A stretch of DNA of 64,000 nt from Ottowia sp. SB7-C50 (GTDB lineage Bacteria; Pseudomonadota; Gammaproteobacteria; Burkholderiales; Burkholderiaceae_C): contig NZ_CP136995.1 of the NCBI RefSeq assembly GCF_033110285.1, positions 496,001-560,000 on the forward strand. Direction: 5' to 3'. Each line of letters opens with the position of its first letter. Positions within the stretch are counted from its first letter, which is position 1. The notes below the pieces were generated by a model. It was not told the origin of the DNA. It worked only from the letters and a program-made list of their open reading frames with translations, and did no database searches. Position numbers and translations under genes: made by a program. Positions 35,252 through 42,917 of the stretch are shown here, in pieces.

Positions 35252-36448
35252 ATGACGCCTTCCATCGCCCACCTCTCGCTGCCCTTCTTCGACGCCGCGC
35301 ACCGCGACATTGGCCAGCGCCTGCCCGCGTGGGCCGCCGCGCAAGACGTGGACGAGCGCGATGACCGCGCCGCCTGCCGCGACTGGGTGCGGCGACTGGG
35401 TAGCGACGGCTGGCTGAAATACTGCGTCGCGGCCGAACACGGCGGCGCATTGCCGCAGCTCGATTCGCGCGCGCTGGTGGTGCTGCGCGAGACGCTGGCC
35501 TTTTATTCGCCGTTGGCCGACTTTGCCTTTGCCATGCAGGGCCTGGGCAGCGGCGCGATTTCGCTCGGCGGCACGCCGGCGCAGCAGGCGGCGTATCTGC
35601 CGGCGGTGGCGCGCGGCGACAAGATCGCGGCGTTTGCGCTCAGTGAGCCGCAGGCCGGGTCGGACGTAGCAGCTATGCAAACCATAGCTGCTTGCGCAGA
35701 GGGGGCGGGCGCTGGAGGCCAACGCGACTCTAAAGCTGCGCATTGGCGCCTGAACGGCACCAAGACCTGGATCAGCAACGGCGGCCTGGCCGACTTCTAC
35801 TGCGTGTTCGCCAAGACCGAGCCGCAAGCCGGCAGCCGCGGCGTCACCGCCTTCATCGTCGACAAAGGCGCGCCTGGGCTGGACGACAGCGCCCACATCC
35901 ACGTGATGGCGCCGCACCCGCTGGCGACGTTGAAGCTGACCGACTGCGCGGTCGCGGGCGACGCGCCGCTGGGTGACGTCAACGGTGGCTTCAAGCTGGC
36001 GATGCAGACGCTCGACATCTTCCGCGCAAGCGTGGCCGGCGCCGCGCTGGGCATGGCGCGCCGCGCGCTGGCTGAAGCGATCGATTACGCGCGCCAGCGC
36101 CAGATGTTCGGCCAGACGCTCGCCGACTTTCAGCTGACGCAGGCCAAGTTGGGCGAGATGGCCGCGCTGATCGACGCCGGCGCGCTGCTGACCTACCGCG
36201 CGGCGTGGATGCGCGACACACAGCACGGCTCGATGAAAGAGCGCAGCGTGGCCGCGGCGATGGCCAAGATGACCGCCACCGAAAACGCCCAGCGCGTGAT
36301 CGACATGGCGCTGCAAATGCACGGCGGGCGCGGCGTCGAAGTGGGCGCCAAGGTCGAATCGCTGTACCGCGACATCCGCAGCCTGCGCATCTACGAAGGC
36401 GCGACCGAGGTGCAGCAGTTGATCATCGGCAAGGCGGTGTTGCAGTGA
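35252..36448 (+). CDS. Acyl-CoA dehydrogenase in the 2-aminobenzoate operon
   Basis: 398-residue FAD-dependent dehydrogenase. Motifs: FALSEPQAGSDVAAM near residues 127-141, KTWISNGGLADFYCVFAK, the arginine-containing FGQTLADFQLTQAKLGEMA and the C-terminal DMALQMHGGRGVEV with RSLRIYEGATEVQ. A family A repeat inserts about 20 residues (near 139-161) just after the SEPQAGSD flavin-binding motif, in a surface loop that is short in relatives. Frame and all core motifs are kept, so it should be active. It likely oxidises a cyclic or ring-opened acyl-CoA of the pathway. Confidence 0.92.
   Translation: MTPSIAHLSLPFFDAAHRDIGQRLPAWAAAQDVDERDDRAACRDWVRRLGSDGWLKYCVAAEHGGALPQLDSRALVVLRETLAFYSPLADFAFAMQGLGSGAISLGGTPAQQAAYLPAVARGDKIAAFALSEPQAGSDVAAMQTIAACAEGAGAGGQRDSKAAHWRLNGTKTWISNGGLADFYCVFAKTEPQAGSRGVTAFIVDKGAPGLDDSAHIHVMAPHPLATLKLTDCAVAGDAPLGDVNGGFKLAMQTLDIFRASVAGAALGMARRALAEAIDYARQRQMFGQTLADFQLTQAKLGEMAALIDAGALLTYRAAWMRDTQHGSMKERSVAAAMAKMTATENAQRVIDMALQMHGGRGVEVGAKVESLYRDIRSLRIYEGATEVQQLIIGKAVLQ
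35668..35735. repeat. Family A repeat inside the acyl-CoA dehydrogenase gene
   Basis: Forward orientation: GCAGCTATGCAAACCATAGC, TGCTTGCGCAGAG, GGCGCTGGAGGCCAA and an A-rich tail. It keeps the reading frame and lengthens a loop after the flavin motif. Confidence 0.75.
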
Positions 36449-36470
36449 CTTCAGTAGGGCGTGCTGACTT

Positions 36471-36645
36471 TCTCTCTCTCCCGCGTGCGGGAGCGGGTTG
36501 GGGTGAGGGTGCCTTTCTCCTTTCCCTCCTGGGGGACGGCAGGGTTGGGGGCCAACCGCGCCCGCTGATGACGCTACGTCCCCTTACCCTCGCCCCCGGA
36601 TCGAGTCCGGGGCAGGCTCTCTCCCCAGCGGGGCGAGAGCGCAAA
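36471..36645. repeat. Intergenic REP-like inverted repeats (CTCTCCC/GGTGAGGG type)
   Basis: The 226-base gap before the ligase contains CTCTCCCGCGTGCGGGAG, then GGTTGGGGTGAGGGTGCC and, in opposite sense, CCTTACCCTCGCCCCCGG with GAGTCCGGGGCAGGCTCTC. This resembles REP-type intergenic repeats of many proteobacteria. No gene or clear promoter is seen in this gap. Confidence 0.6.
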
Positions 36646-36674
36646 TCCCCGGTCACGTTCGCATGGAGCTGCCC

Positions 36675-38876
36675 ATGACCACACCCAGCGCCCAGACCGA
36701 CCGCTTTGTGCACGACCGCCTGCCGCCGCGCGACCAGTGGCCGGCGTTTCGCTACGACCTGCCCGAGCTGCAGTTCCCCGATCAGGTCAATCTGGTGCAG
36801 CGCCTGCTGGACGACGCAGTGGACCTGAAGGGCTGGGGCGAGCGGCCGCTGCTGCGCTCACCGCAAGTGACGTTCACGTACGCCGAAACGCGCGAGCGCG
36901 TGAATCGCATCGCCAACTATCTTGTCCACGATCTGAAGCTGCAGCCCGGCAACCGCGTGCTGCTGCGCGGCGGCAACTCCATCGGCATGGCGCTGTCGTG
37001 GCTGGCGGTGGTCAAGGCCGGGTTGGTGGCGGTGGCCACGATGCCGTTGCTGCGCGCGCTGGAACTGGGCAAGGTGATCGGCAAGGCACAACCTGTGGCT
37101 GCCATCTGCGACGCGCGCTTGCTGCCCGAGCTGGAGCAGGCGCAGGCCGCGCAGCCGGGCGTGCTGCGCCACATCGTGCGCTTTGGCGCCGCGGATGACC
37201 CGCAGGATCTGGGCGCGCTTGCGGCGCGCCAGCCGGCCAGCTTCACCGCCTGCGCCACCGCGGCCGACGACATCGCGCTGCTTGCCTTTACCAGCGGCAC
37301 CACCGGCGCGCCCAAGGCCGTGGTGCACACGCATCGCGACGTGCTGGCCGCGTGCGAATGCTGGCCGCGTCACGTGCTGCGCGCCACACCGGATGACGTG
37401 GTCACCGGATCGCCGCCGCTGGCCTTCACCTTCGGGCTGGGCGGGTTGCTGCTGTTTCCGATGTGGGCGGGCGCCAGCATCTATTACCCCGACGTGCCCT
37501 ACAACCCCGAAACCATGGTGCGCCAGATGCGCGAGCACGGCGTCACCACCTGCTACACCGCGCCCACGTTCTATCGCCAGATGGCGCCACACGCCCGGGC
37601 CATCGGCATCCCCACATTGCGCACCTGCGTCAGCGCGGGCGAGGCCTTGCCGGACGCCACGCGCCAGCTGTGGAAAGACGCCACCGGCATAGAGATGCTG
37701 GACGGCATCGGCGCCACCGAGATGTTCCACATCTTCATCTCGTCGGACGGCGCCGATGTGCGGCGGGGCGCTATCGGAAAAGTCGTGCCCGGCTACCAGG
37801 CCAAGGTGGTGGACGACGAGGGCCGCGAAGTGCCGCGCGGCACGGTCGGCAAGCTGGCGGTGATCGGCCCCACGGGTTGCCGCTACATGGACGACGCGCG
37901 CCAGACGCGCTATGTGCCGGATGGTTGGAACCGCCCCGGCGACGCCTTTGTGCAGGACGCCGACGGCTACTTTCACTACCAGGCGCGCGACGACGACATG
38001 ATCATCACCGCCGGCTACAACGTCGGCGGCCCCGAGGTCGAGGACTGCCTGCTGACGCACCCGGCCGTGGCCGAATGCGGCGTGATCGGCAAGCCCGACG
38101 ACGAGCGCGGCATGGTGATCAAGGCCGTGGTCGTGCTGAAAGCCGGCCACGCGGGCGACGCCGCCATGGTCAAGGCGCTGCAGGACCACGTGAAGAGCAG
38201 CATCGCGCCCTACAAGTACCCGCGCGAGATTGAATTTGTCACCGCGCTGCCGCGCACCGAAACCGGCAAGCTGCAGCGCTTCAAGTTGAGGGAGAAGTCT
38301 CCCCCCCTGAGGCGCTTCGCGCCTTCCCCCCGGCAGGGGGGACAGCGCTGGTGGCCGGCACAGGTCCGGCCACGGCGTTCCGGCATGGCCTGCTCCGCGG
38401 CCCTTTGTGCAGTGGATGGGTACGGTGTTTGTTTCACGTGGTGCGTATGCGCGCAGAAATTCTGGAGTATGGATATGAGGAAGGTTCTTCACCCCGCCGA
38501 CTGGGCGCCCGCCAAGGGCTACGCCAATGGCATCGCCGCGCGCGGCACCCAAATCTATGTGGGCGGCCAGATCGGCTGGAACGCGCAGCAGCAGTTTGAA
38601 AGCGACGACTTCATCGCGCAGACGCGGCAGGCGCTCATCAACATCGTCGACGTGCTGAAAGTGGCCGGGGCCGGCCCCGAGCACATGGTGCGCATGACCT
38701 GGTACGTGGTCAGCCGCGACGAATACAACAGCCGCCTGAAGGAACTGGGCGGCGTGTACCGCGAAGTGATCGGCAAGAACTTTCCCGCCATGAGCTGCGT
38801 GCAGGTCGCGGGGCTGATGGAGGCGCGCGCCAAGGTGGAGATCGAGGTGACGGCGGTGCTGCCCGATGCGCCTTGA
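36675..38876 (+). CDS. abmG: 2-Aminobenzoate-CoA ligase reading in frame into a RidA-family domain
   Basis: As given, one 733-residue frame. Residues 1-541 are an AMP-forming ligase of the 2-aminobenzoate-CoA ligase family (RLPPRDQWPAFRYDLPELQ, LLAFTSGTTGAPKAVVHTH, DGIGATEMFHIF, TETGKLQRFKLRE). Residues about 542-598 are encoded by repeat C2 and have no domain. Residues 599-733 are a RidA/YjgF domain. With six rather than seven C at 38301-38307 the ligase would stop after LREKSPP and RidA would be separate. ATG 36675 with GGAG is preferred to ATG 36663. The ligase starts anthranilate breakdown by forming 2-aminobenzoyl-CoA. Confidence 0.85.
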   Translation: MTTPSAQTDRFVHDRLPPRDQWPAFRYDLPELQFPDQVNLVQRLLDDAVDLKGWGERPLLRSPQVTFTYAETRERVNRIANYLVHDLKLQPGNRVLLRGGNSIGMALSWLAVVKAGLVAVATMPLLRALELGKVIGKAQPVAAICDARLLPELEQAQAAQPGVLRHIVRFGAADDPQDLGALAARQPASFTACATAADDIALLAFTSGTTGAPKAVVHTHRDVLAACECWPRHVLRATPDDVVTGSPPLAFTFGLGGLLLFPMWAGASIYYPDVPYNPETMVRQMREHGVTTCYTAPTFYRQMAPHARAIGIPTLRTCVSAGEALPDATRQLWKDATGIEMLDGIGATEMFHIFISSDGADVRRGAIGKVVPGYQAKVVDDEGREVPRGTVGKLAVIGPTGCRYMDDARQTRYVPDGWNRPGDAFVQDADGYFHYQARDDDMIITAGYNVGGPEVEDCLLTHPAVAECGVIGKPDDERGMVIKAVVVLKAGHAGDAAMVKALQDHVKSSIAPYKYPREIEFVTALPRTETGKLQRFKLREKSPPLRRFAPSPRQGGQRWWPAQVRPRRSGMACSAALCAVDGYGVCFTWCVCAQKFWSMDMRKVLHPADWAPAKGYANGIAARGTQIYVGGQIGWNAQQQFESDDFIAQTRQALINIVDVLKVAGAGPEHMVRMTWYVVSRDEYNSRLKELGGVYREVIGKNFPAMSCVQVAGLMEARAKVEIEVTAVLPDAP
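38297..38406. repeat. GC-rich repeat (family C) at the ligase-RidA junction
   Basis: Starts GTCTCCCCCCCTGAGGCGC, contains the hairpin GAGGCGCTTCGCGCC and ends CATGGCCTGCTCCGCGGCCC, matching the intergenic repeat at 9194-9316 in layout. Here it has no in-frame stop codon. Confidence 0.75.
38469..38876 (+). CDS. RidA family protein (alternative separate start within the fused frame)
   Basis: If the junction upstream carries a stop, this is a free 135-residue RidA/YjgF-YER057c-UK114 protein. ATG 38469 is preceded by CTGGAGT, a usable ribosome site. RidA features: GTQIYVGGQIGWN near residues 22-34, QTRQALINIVDVLKVAGAG, MVRMTWYVVSRDEY and the C-terminal ARAKVEIEVTAVL. RidA proteins hydrolyse enamine/imine intermediates; the 2-aminobenzoyl-CoA route makes an enamine-type 2-amino-5-oxo-cyclohexene product, so a deaminating role is plausible. 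Confidence 0.6.
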   Translation: MDMRKVLHPADWAPAKGYANGIAARGTQIYVGGQIGWNAQQQFESDDFIAQTRQALINIVDVLKVAGAGPEHMVRMTWYVVSRDEYNSRLKELGGVYREVIGKNFPAMSCVQVAGLMEARAKVEIEVTAVLPDAP

Positions 38877-38962
38877 GGAACGACGGCGAGGTCAGGCCCG
38901 TGGGTCCGACGCGACTGGCTGAAATGAGGTAAGTTGCGGGGTCCGCCAAGCCCCGAGCCGCC

Positions 38963-39688
38963 ATGTCCCTGAAGCCTCCTGCGGCCGATCTCATCGATCG
39001 GCTGGTCCTTGCCAACCGCATCCTCTACGACCAGGGCATCGTCGATGGCCTTGGCCATGCCAGCGTGCGGCACGACAGCGAACCCGGCGTGTTTCTGCTG
39101 TCGTGCAACCGGGCGCCCGGACTGGTGCGGCGGCGTGACATCACTTGCTACGATTTTGATGGCAACGCCGTTTCGGCCGACTCCGAGCGGCCGTACCTGG
39201 AAAGATTCATCCACGCCGAGATCTACCGCGCGCGGCCCGACGTGATGGCCGTGGTGCACAGCCATTCGCCCAGCGTCATTCCATTCGCCATCACGCGCCA
39301 CGCGCTGAAGCCGGTCTATCACATGGCGGGTTTTCTGGGCAGTGGGTCGGCGCACTTCGACATTCGTGACGCGGGCGGCGACACCGACATGCTGATCCGC
39401 AGCAGCTATCTGGGCCAGGCACTGGCGCGCTCGCTCGGCCAGCACAACTGCGTGTTGATGCGCGGCCATGGCTCGACGGTGGTCGGCACGTCGCTGGAGC
39501 AGGTGGTGTACCGCGCCATCTATACCGAAATGAACGCGCGCCTGCAGTTGGCTGCGCAGCCGCTGGGCGACATCACCTTCCTGAACGCGCAGGAAGCGCA
39601 GCTGTCGTCGGAGATGAACGACGGGCAGATTCCCCGCTCGTGGAACCTGTGGGTGCAGCGGCTGGGCGCGGTCGACCTGGATCAATGA
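38963..39688 (+). CDS. Class II aldolase/adducin family protein
   Basis: 241-residue zinc-dependent aldolase-fold protein. The conserved acid is in ERFIHAEIYRARP, metal-binding His pair in VVHSHSPS near residues 97-104, and the third region MRGHGSTVVG near 167-176. N-terminal GLVLANR-like helix and ILYDQGIVDGLGHASVRHD are typical. It could be a sugar-phosphate or hydroxy-acid aldolase or decarboxylase; substrate unknown. It abuts a Bug binding-protein gene, suggesting use of an imported acid. Confidence 0.9.
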   Translation: MSLKPPAADLIDRLVLANRILYDQGIVDGLGHASVRHDSEPGVFLLSCNRAPGLVRRRDITCYDFDGNAVSADSERPYLERFIHAEIYRARPDVMAVVHSHSPSVIPFAITRHALKPVYHMAGFLGSGSAHFDIRDAGGDTDMLIRSSYLGQALARSLGQHNCVLMRGHGSTVVGTSLEQVVYRAIYTEMNARLQLAAQPLGDITFLNAQEAQLSSEMNDGQIPRSWNLWVQRLGAVDLDQ

Positions 39689-39699
39689 AAGGACCCAAC

Positions 39700-40668
39700 A
39701 TGCGACGCAACTTCATCACCGCCGTGGTCGGCGCCCTGCTGGTCTGCGGCGCCGCGCAGGCGCAGACCGAAGCCTACCCGACGCGCGGCGTGCGCATCGT
39801 CGTGCCGTATGCCACGGGCGGCGGCTCCGACATCCTGGCGCGCCAGATCGGCGCTGGCCTGCAGCAGGCCTGGGGGCAGGGCGTGGCGGTGGACAACAAG
39901 GCCGGCGCCTCGGGCAACATCGGCTCGCAGGAAGTGGTGCGCGCCAAGCCGGACGGCTACACCCTGCTGCTGCAGAACTCGACCATGGTGACCAACCTGG
40001 GGCTCACGGGAAAGCTGCCGTACGACGCCGAAAAGGACCTCACACCCATCCTGCTGCTGGGCATCACCCCCATTGCGCTGGCCGCGCACCCCGGCGCGCA
40101 GATCGGCAGCGTGAACGATCTGGTCGCTGCCGCCAAGGCGCGGCCCAACACGCTCAGCTACGGCTCCTGCGGCATCGGCACGCCGCAGCACTTCGTGATG
40201 GAACTGCTCAAGCAGAAGACGGGCGTGCCGGCCGCGCACGCCGGCTACAAGGGGTGTTCGCCCGCGCTGACGGATGTGGTGGGCGGCCAGATTCCGCTGG
40301 CCATCGTCAGTGCCAACCTGGTGGCGCCCTATGCCAAGGACAACCGCCTGCGCGTGGTGGGGGTGTCGTCGGCCAGGCGGTATGCCTTGCTGCCGGATGC
40401 GGCCACCTTTGAGGAGCAGGGCTTCAAGCCGTTCGACTTCTCGATCTGGTACGCGCTGATGGGGCCGGCCCACATGCCGCCCGCGGTGGTCGCCAAGGTG
40501 GCCGCCGACGTCAGCAAGATCATGGCCGACCCGGCCGTGCGGGCCACCTTGTCGAACGCGGGCGTGGAGCCGAGCGTGGGCAGCGCGCAGGAACTGGCGC
40601 GCGTCATCAAGGCCGACGCGCAGCGCTACACGCAGCTGGCCAAATCGGCCGGCATCAAGCCCGAATAG
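39700..40668 (+). CDS. Bug/TctC family binding protein
   Basis: 322-residue periplasmic binding protein. ATG 39700 is preferred because AAAGGA lies six bases upstream and the signal peptide (MRRNFITAVVG to AQAQ) begins there; an ATG at 39685 overlaps the aldolase stop. Motifs: VRIVVPYATGGGSDILARQI, VDNKAGASGNIGSQEVVRA. Two unusual Cys occur in YGSCGIG and YKGCSPA. Its 3' end overlaps the convergent MocR gene by 14 bases. Confidence 0.92.
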   Translation: MRRNFITAVVGALLVCGAAQAQTEAYPTRGVRIVVPYATGGGSDILARQIGAGLQQAWGQGVAVDNKAGASGNIGSQEVVRAKPDGYTLLLQNSTMVTNLGLTGKLPYDAEKDLTPILLLGITPIALAAHPGAQIGSVNDLVAAAKARPNTLSYGSCGIGTPQHFVMELLKQKTGVPAAHAGYKGCSPALTDVVGGQIPLAIVSANLVAPYAKDNRLRVVGVSSARRYALLPDAATFEEQGFKPFDFSIWYALMGPAHMPPAVVAKVAADVSKIMADPAVRATLSNAGVEPSVGSAQELARVIKADAQRYTQLAKSAGIKPE

Positions 40669-42133
40669 GCGCGGCCAGTTCGTCGCGCGAGCGTGCAAAC
40701 GCGCGCCAGAACGCCACGTCCTGCGTGCAGGCAAAGTTGATGCGCATCAGCGTGCTGGGCTGGCGCGTGGCGTGGAAGAGCGCGCCGGGCGCCAGCAGGT
40801 AGCCGTCGTCCAGCAGGCGCAGCGCCAGCTGGTCGGTGTCGACGCCGGTGTCGACCCAGCCGAACAGCCCCGCCGGCTCGGCGGCAAAGGTGCAGCCATG
40901 TTGCAGCGCCAGCTTCACGCTGCGGCTGCGCGCGGTGTCCAGCCGGGTGCGCACGCGCTCGGCATGGCGGCGCAGCTGGCCCTGGTCGATGACCTGGGCG
41001 AGGGCGCGCTCCAGCAGCGTGGGCGTGGTCAGGGTGGCCAGCAGTTTGGTGTCCAGCAGCGGCTCGACCAGCGCGGGCGGCGCAGCCAGAAAGCCGACGC
41101 GCCAGGCCGGCGCCAGGATCTTGGCGAAGCCGCTGACGTAGACGGTGCGCGCCAGCCCGTCCAGCTGCGCCAGCCGCGTGGCGTGCTCGGCCGCCAGGTG
41201 GTGGTAGGTGTCGTCCTCGACGATGTGGAAGTCGTGCTGCTGCGCCAGTTGCAGCAGCCGGTGCGCGCTGGCCGGGCCCAGGCAGTAGCCGGTGGGGTTG
41301 TGCAGCACGCTGACGCTGACGAACAGGCGCGGTGCGTCGCGCGTGCCGGCGCGGGCTTCGCAGTGGCGCGCCATCACGTCCAGGTCGGGCCCCTGCGGGC
41401 CGCGCGGCACCGGCAGCATGCGCATGCCCAGCGCCGCCAGCCGCGCAAATTCGACCGACCAGCCGGGTTCTTCCACCATCACCGTGTCGCCCGGCTTGAG
41501 CAGCGTGCGGCTGACGATGTCGAGCGCCTGGGTGGCGCCCACGGTGGTGACGATCTGCGACGGCGCGGCCTCGATGCCCTGCCGCGCCAGGCGGGCCGAC
41601 AGCACGCGGCGCAGTTCGGCGTCGCCCTGCGGGTCGCCGTAGCGCACGGTGGCGTCGCGCAGGCCGGCGCCGGCGCTGGCGCGGCGCAGCGCGCTGGCCA
41701 TGAAGTCGTTGTCCAGCCAGTCGGGCGGCAGCACGCCCATGCCGGGCTGGGGCTTGCCGTCGCGGTCGCCGCTGAACATGCCGCGCATCAGCGTTGCCGC
41801 GCTGATGGGCGCGCTTTGGCGGCGGGCCTCGGCGATATCGCCGGTTGCTATTGAATCAGTAGCTGTTCGCGCTGATGCAGCAAGCGCTGGGGCGGCATTT
41901 TGGGCCAGATCGCGCACGAAGAAGCCGCGGTTGCGACGCGCTTCGACCAGCCCGTGCGCCAGCAGCTGGTCGTACGCGGCGACCACGGTGGACGGGCTTA
42001 CGCCCTGCTGGGCCGCGCACTGGCGCACGCTGGGCAGGCGGGTCCCCGGTGCCAGCAGGCGGTCGCGGATGCGCTCGGCAAAGCGGTCGGCCAGCTGGTG
42101 GGTCAGGGTCTTGGCGGGGGCGGGATGCAGCAT
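40655..42133 (-). CDS. MocR-type regulator: GntR winged helix fused to aminotransferase-like PLP domain
   Basis: 492 residues from ATG 42133; a GTG/ATG-rich frame extends 15 codons upstream to 42178, so the start is uncertain and no SD is visible. The GntR winged helix covers about residues 5-70 (GTRLPSVRQCAAQQGVSPST). A linker encoded partly by a family A repeat follows, then a fold-type I aminotransferase domain with HNPTGYCLGP, VEDDTYHHLA and the PLP lysine in VSGFAKILAPAWRVGF. It is divergent from the LysE-led operon and a palindrome lies between them. MocR proteins sense PLP-amino acid adducts, which fits control of an amino acid export/catabolism operon. Confidence 0.92.
   Translation of the reverse strand: MLHPAPAKTLTHQLADRFAERIRDRLLAPGTRLPSVRQCAAQQGVSPSTVVAAYDQLLAHGLVEARRNRGFFVRDLAQNAAPALAASARTATDSIATGDIAEARRQSAPISAATLMRGMFSGDRDGKPQPGMGVLPPDWLDNDFMASALRRASAGAGLRDATVRYGDPQGDAELRRVLSARLARQGIEAAPSQIVTTVGATQALDIVSRTLLKPGDTVMVEEPGWSVEFARLAALGMRMLPVPRGPQGPDLDVMARHCEARAGTRDAPRLFVSVSVLHNPTGYCLGPASAHRLLQLAQQHDFHIVEDDTYHHLAAEHATRLAQLDGLARTVYVSGFAKILAPAWRVGFLAAPPALVEPLLDTKLLATLTTPTLLERALAQVIDQGQLRRHAERVRTRLDTARSRSVKLALQHGCTFAAEPAGLFGWVDTGVDTDQLALRLLDDGYLLAPGALFHATRQPSTLMRINFACTQDVAFWRAFARSRDELAAPIRA
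41845..41900. repeat. Family A repeat inside the MocR gene (linker)
   Basis: Forward: GTTGCTATTGAATCAGTAGC, TGTTCGCGCTGATG, CAAGCGCTGGGGC. It encodes Ala/Ser/Thr-rich linker residues between DNA-binding and aminotransferase domains. Confidence 0.75.
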
Positions 42134-42176
42134 GTCAGGAAGCCGGCGTGGGCGCCGTGTGTCGTGACGCTGAACC

Positions 42177-42209
42177 ATACAGTTCGTGATCTGCGCTTGT
42201 CAACTGTAT
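42177..42209. promoter_or_regulatory. Candidate MocR operator
   Basis: ATACAGTT (42177-42184) and AACTGTAT (42202-42209) are perfect inverted 8-mers with a 17-base spacer, in the gap between the divergent MocR and LysE genes. Such ATACAG/CTGTAT half-sites resemble MocR-family sites. Confidence 0.55.
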
Positions 42210-42245
42210 TGACGGTGTGTGGGTGTGCGGCGTTACAGTGGCGCC

Positions 42246-42917
42246 ATGTCCTGGTCCGAATTCACCGCGCTGCTGGCGCTGGCCACCGCGGTCAGCTTCA
42301 CGCCCGGCCCCAACACCACGCTGTCCACCGCCATAGCAGCCAACCGCGGCCTGCGCAGCGCCATGCACTTTGTCTTGGCGGTGCCGGTGGGTTGGGCCGC
42401 GCTGCTGGTGCTGAGCGCGCTGGGCGTGGGCGCGCTGGTGCTGGCGGTGCCTGTGCTGCGCTGGGGCGTGCTGGGCCTGGGCGTGGCTTACATGCTGTGG
42501 CTGGCCGCGCGTCTGGCGCAAAGCGGCGCGCTGGCGCAGGCTGACCAGGGGCGGCTGGACGTCACCTTCTGGCAGGGCGTGCTGCTGCAGTTCGTCAACA
42601 TCAAGGCCTGGATGCTGGCGCTGTCCATCGTGGCCGGCTGGATCGGCGGGCAGCCCGACTGGACGGGCCGCCTGCTGGTCGTGCTGCCGGTGATGCTGGG
42701 CTACGCCTTTGCCAGCAACTTCCTGTATGCGCTGGTGGGGTCGATGCTGCGGCAATGGCTGGCGCAGGGCCGGCGCCTGTTGTGGTTCAACCGCGCGATG
42801 GCGCTGGCGCTGGTGGTCACCGCGCTGTGGATGGCCTGGAACGCGCTGGGCAGCGCCGCCGGGGTGCGGCTGCCGTGGCATGTGGGACAGGCGGTTTTCG
42901 GGGTGGCCGGGGCATGA
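42246..42917 (+). CDS. LysE family amino acid/metabolite exporter
   Basis: 223-residue inner-membrane protein with about six hydrophobic segments. The LysE/RhtB signature FTPGPNTTLSTAIAANRG is near residues 18-35. Exports amino acids or their analogues. ATG 42246 is used; a GTG at 42219 lies within the promoter region. It leads an operon in which most genes overlap by ATGA, divergent from the MocR regulator. Confidence 0.9.
   Translation: MSWSEFTALLALATAVSFTPGPNTTLSTAIAANRGLRSAMHFVLAVPVGWAALLVLSALGVGALVLAVPVLRWGVLGLGVAYMLWLAARLAQSGALAQADQGRLDVTFWQGVLLQFVNIKAWMLALSIVAGWIGGQPDWTGRLLVVLPVMLGYAFASNFLYALVGSMLRQWLAQGRRLLWFNRAMALALVVTALWMAWNALGSAAGVRLPWHVGQAVFGVAGA

Noticed and set aside
36449..36674. 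A small gene in the gap before the 2-aminobenzoate ligase
   Set aside because: The stretch is made of REP-like inverted repeats; no frame has a plausible ribosome site or protein-like composition.
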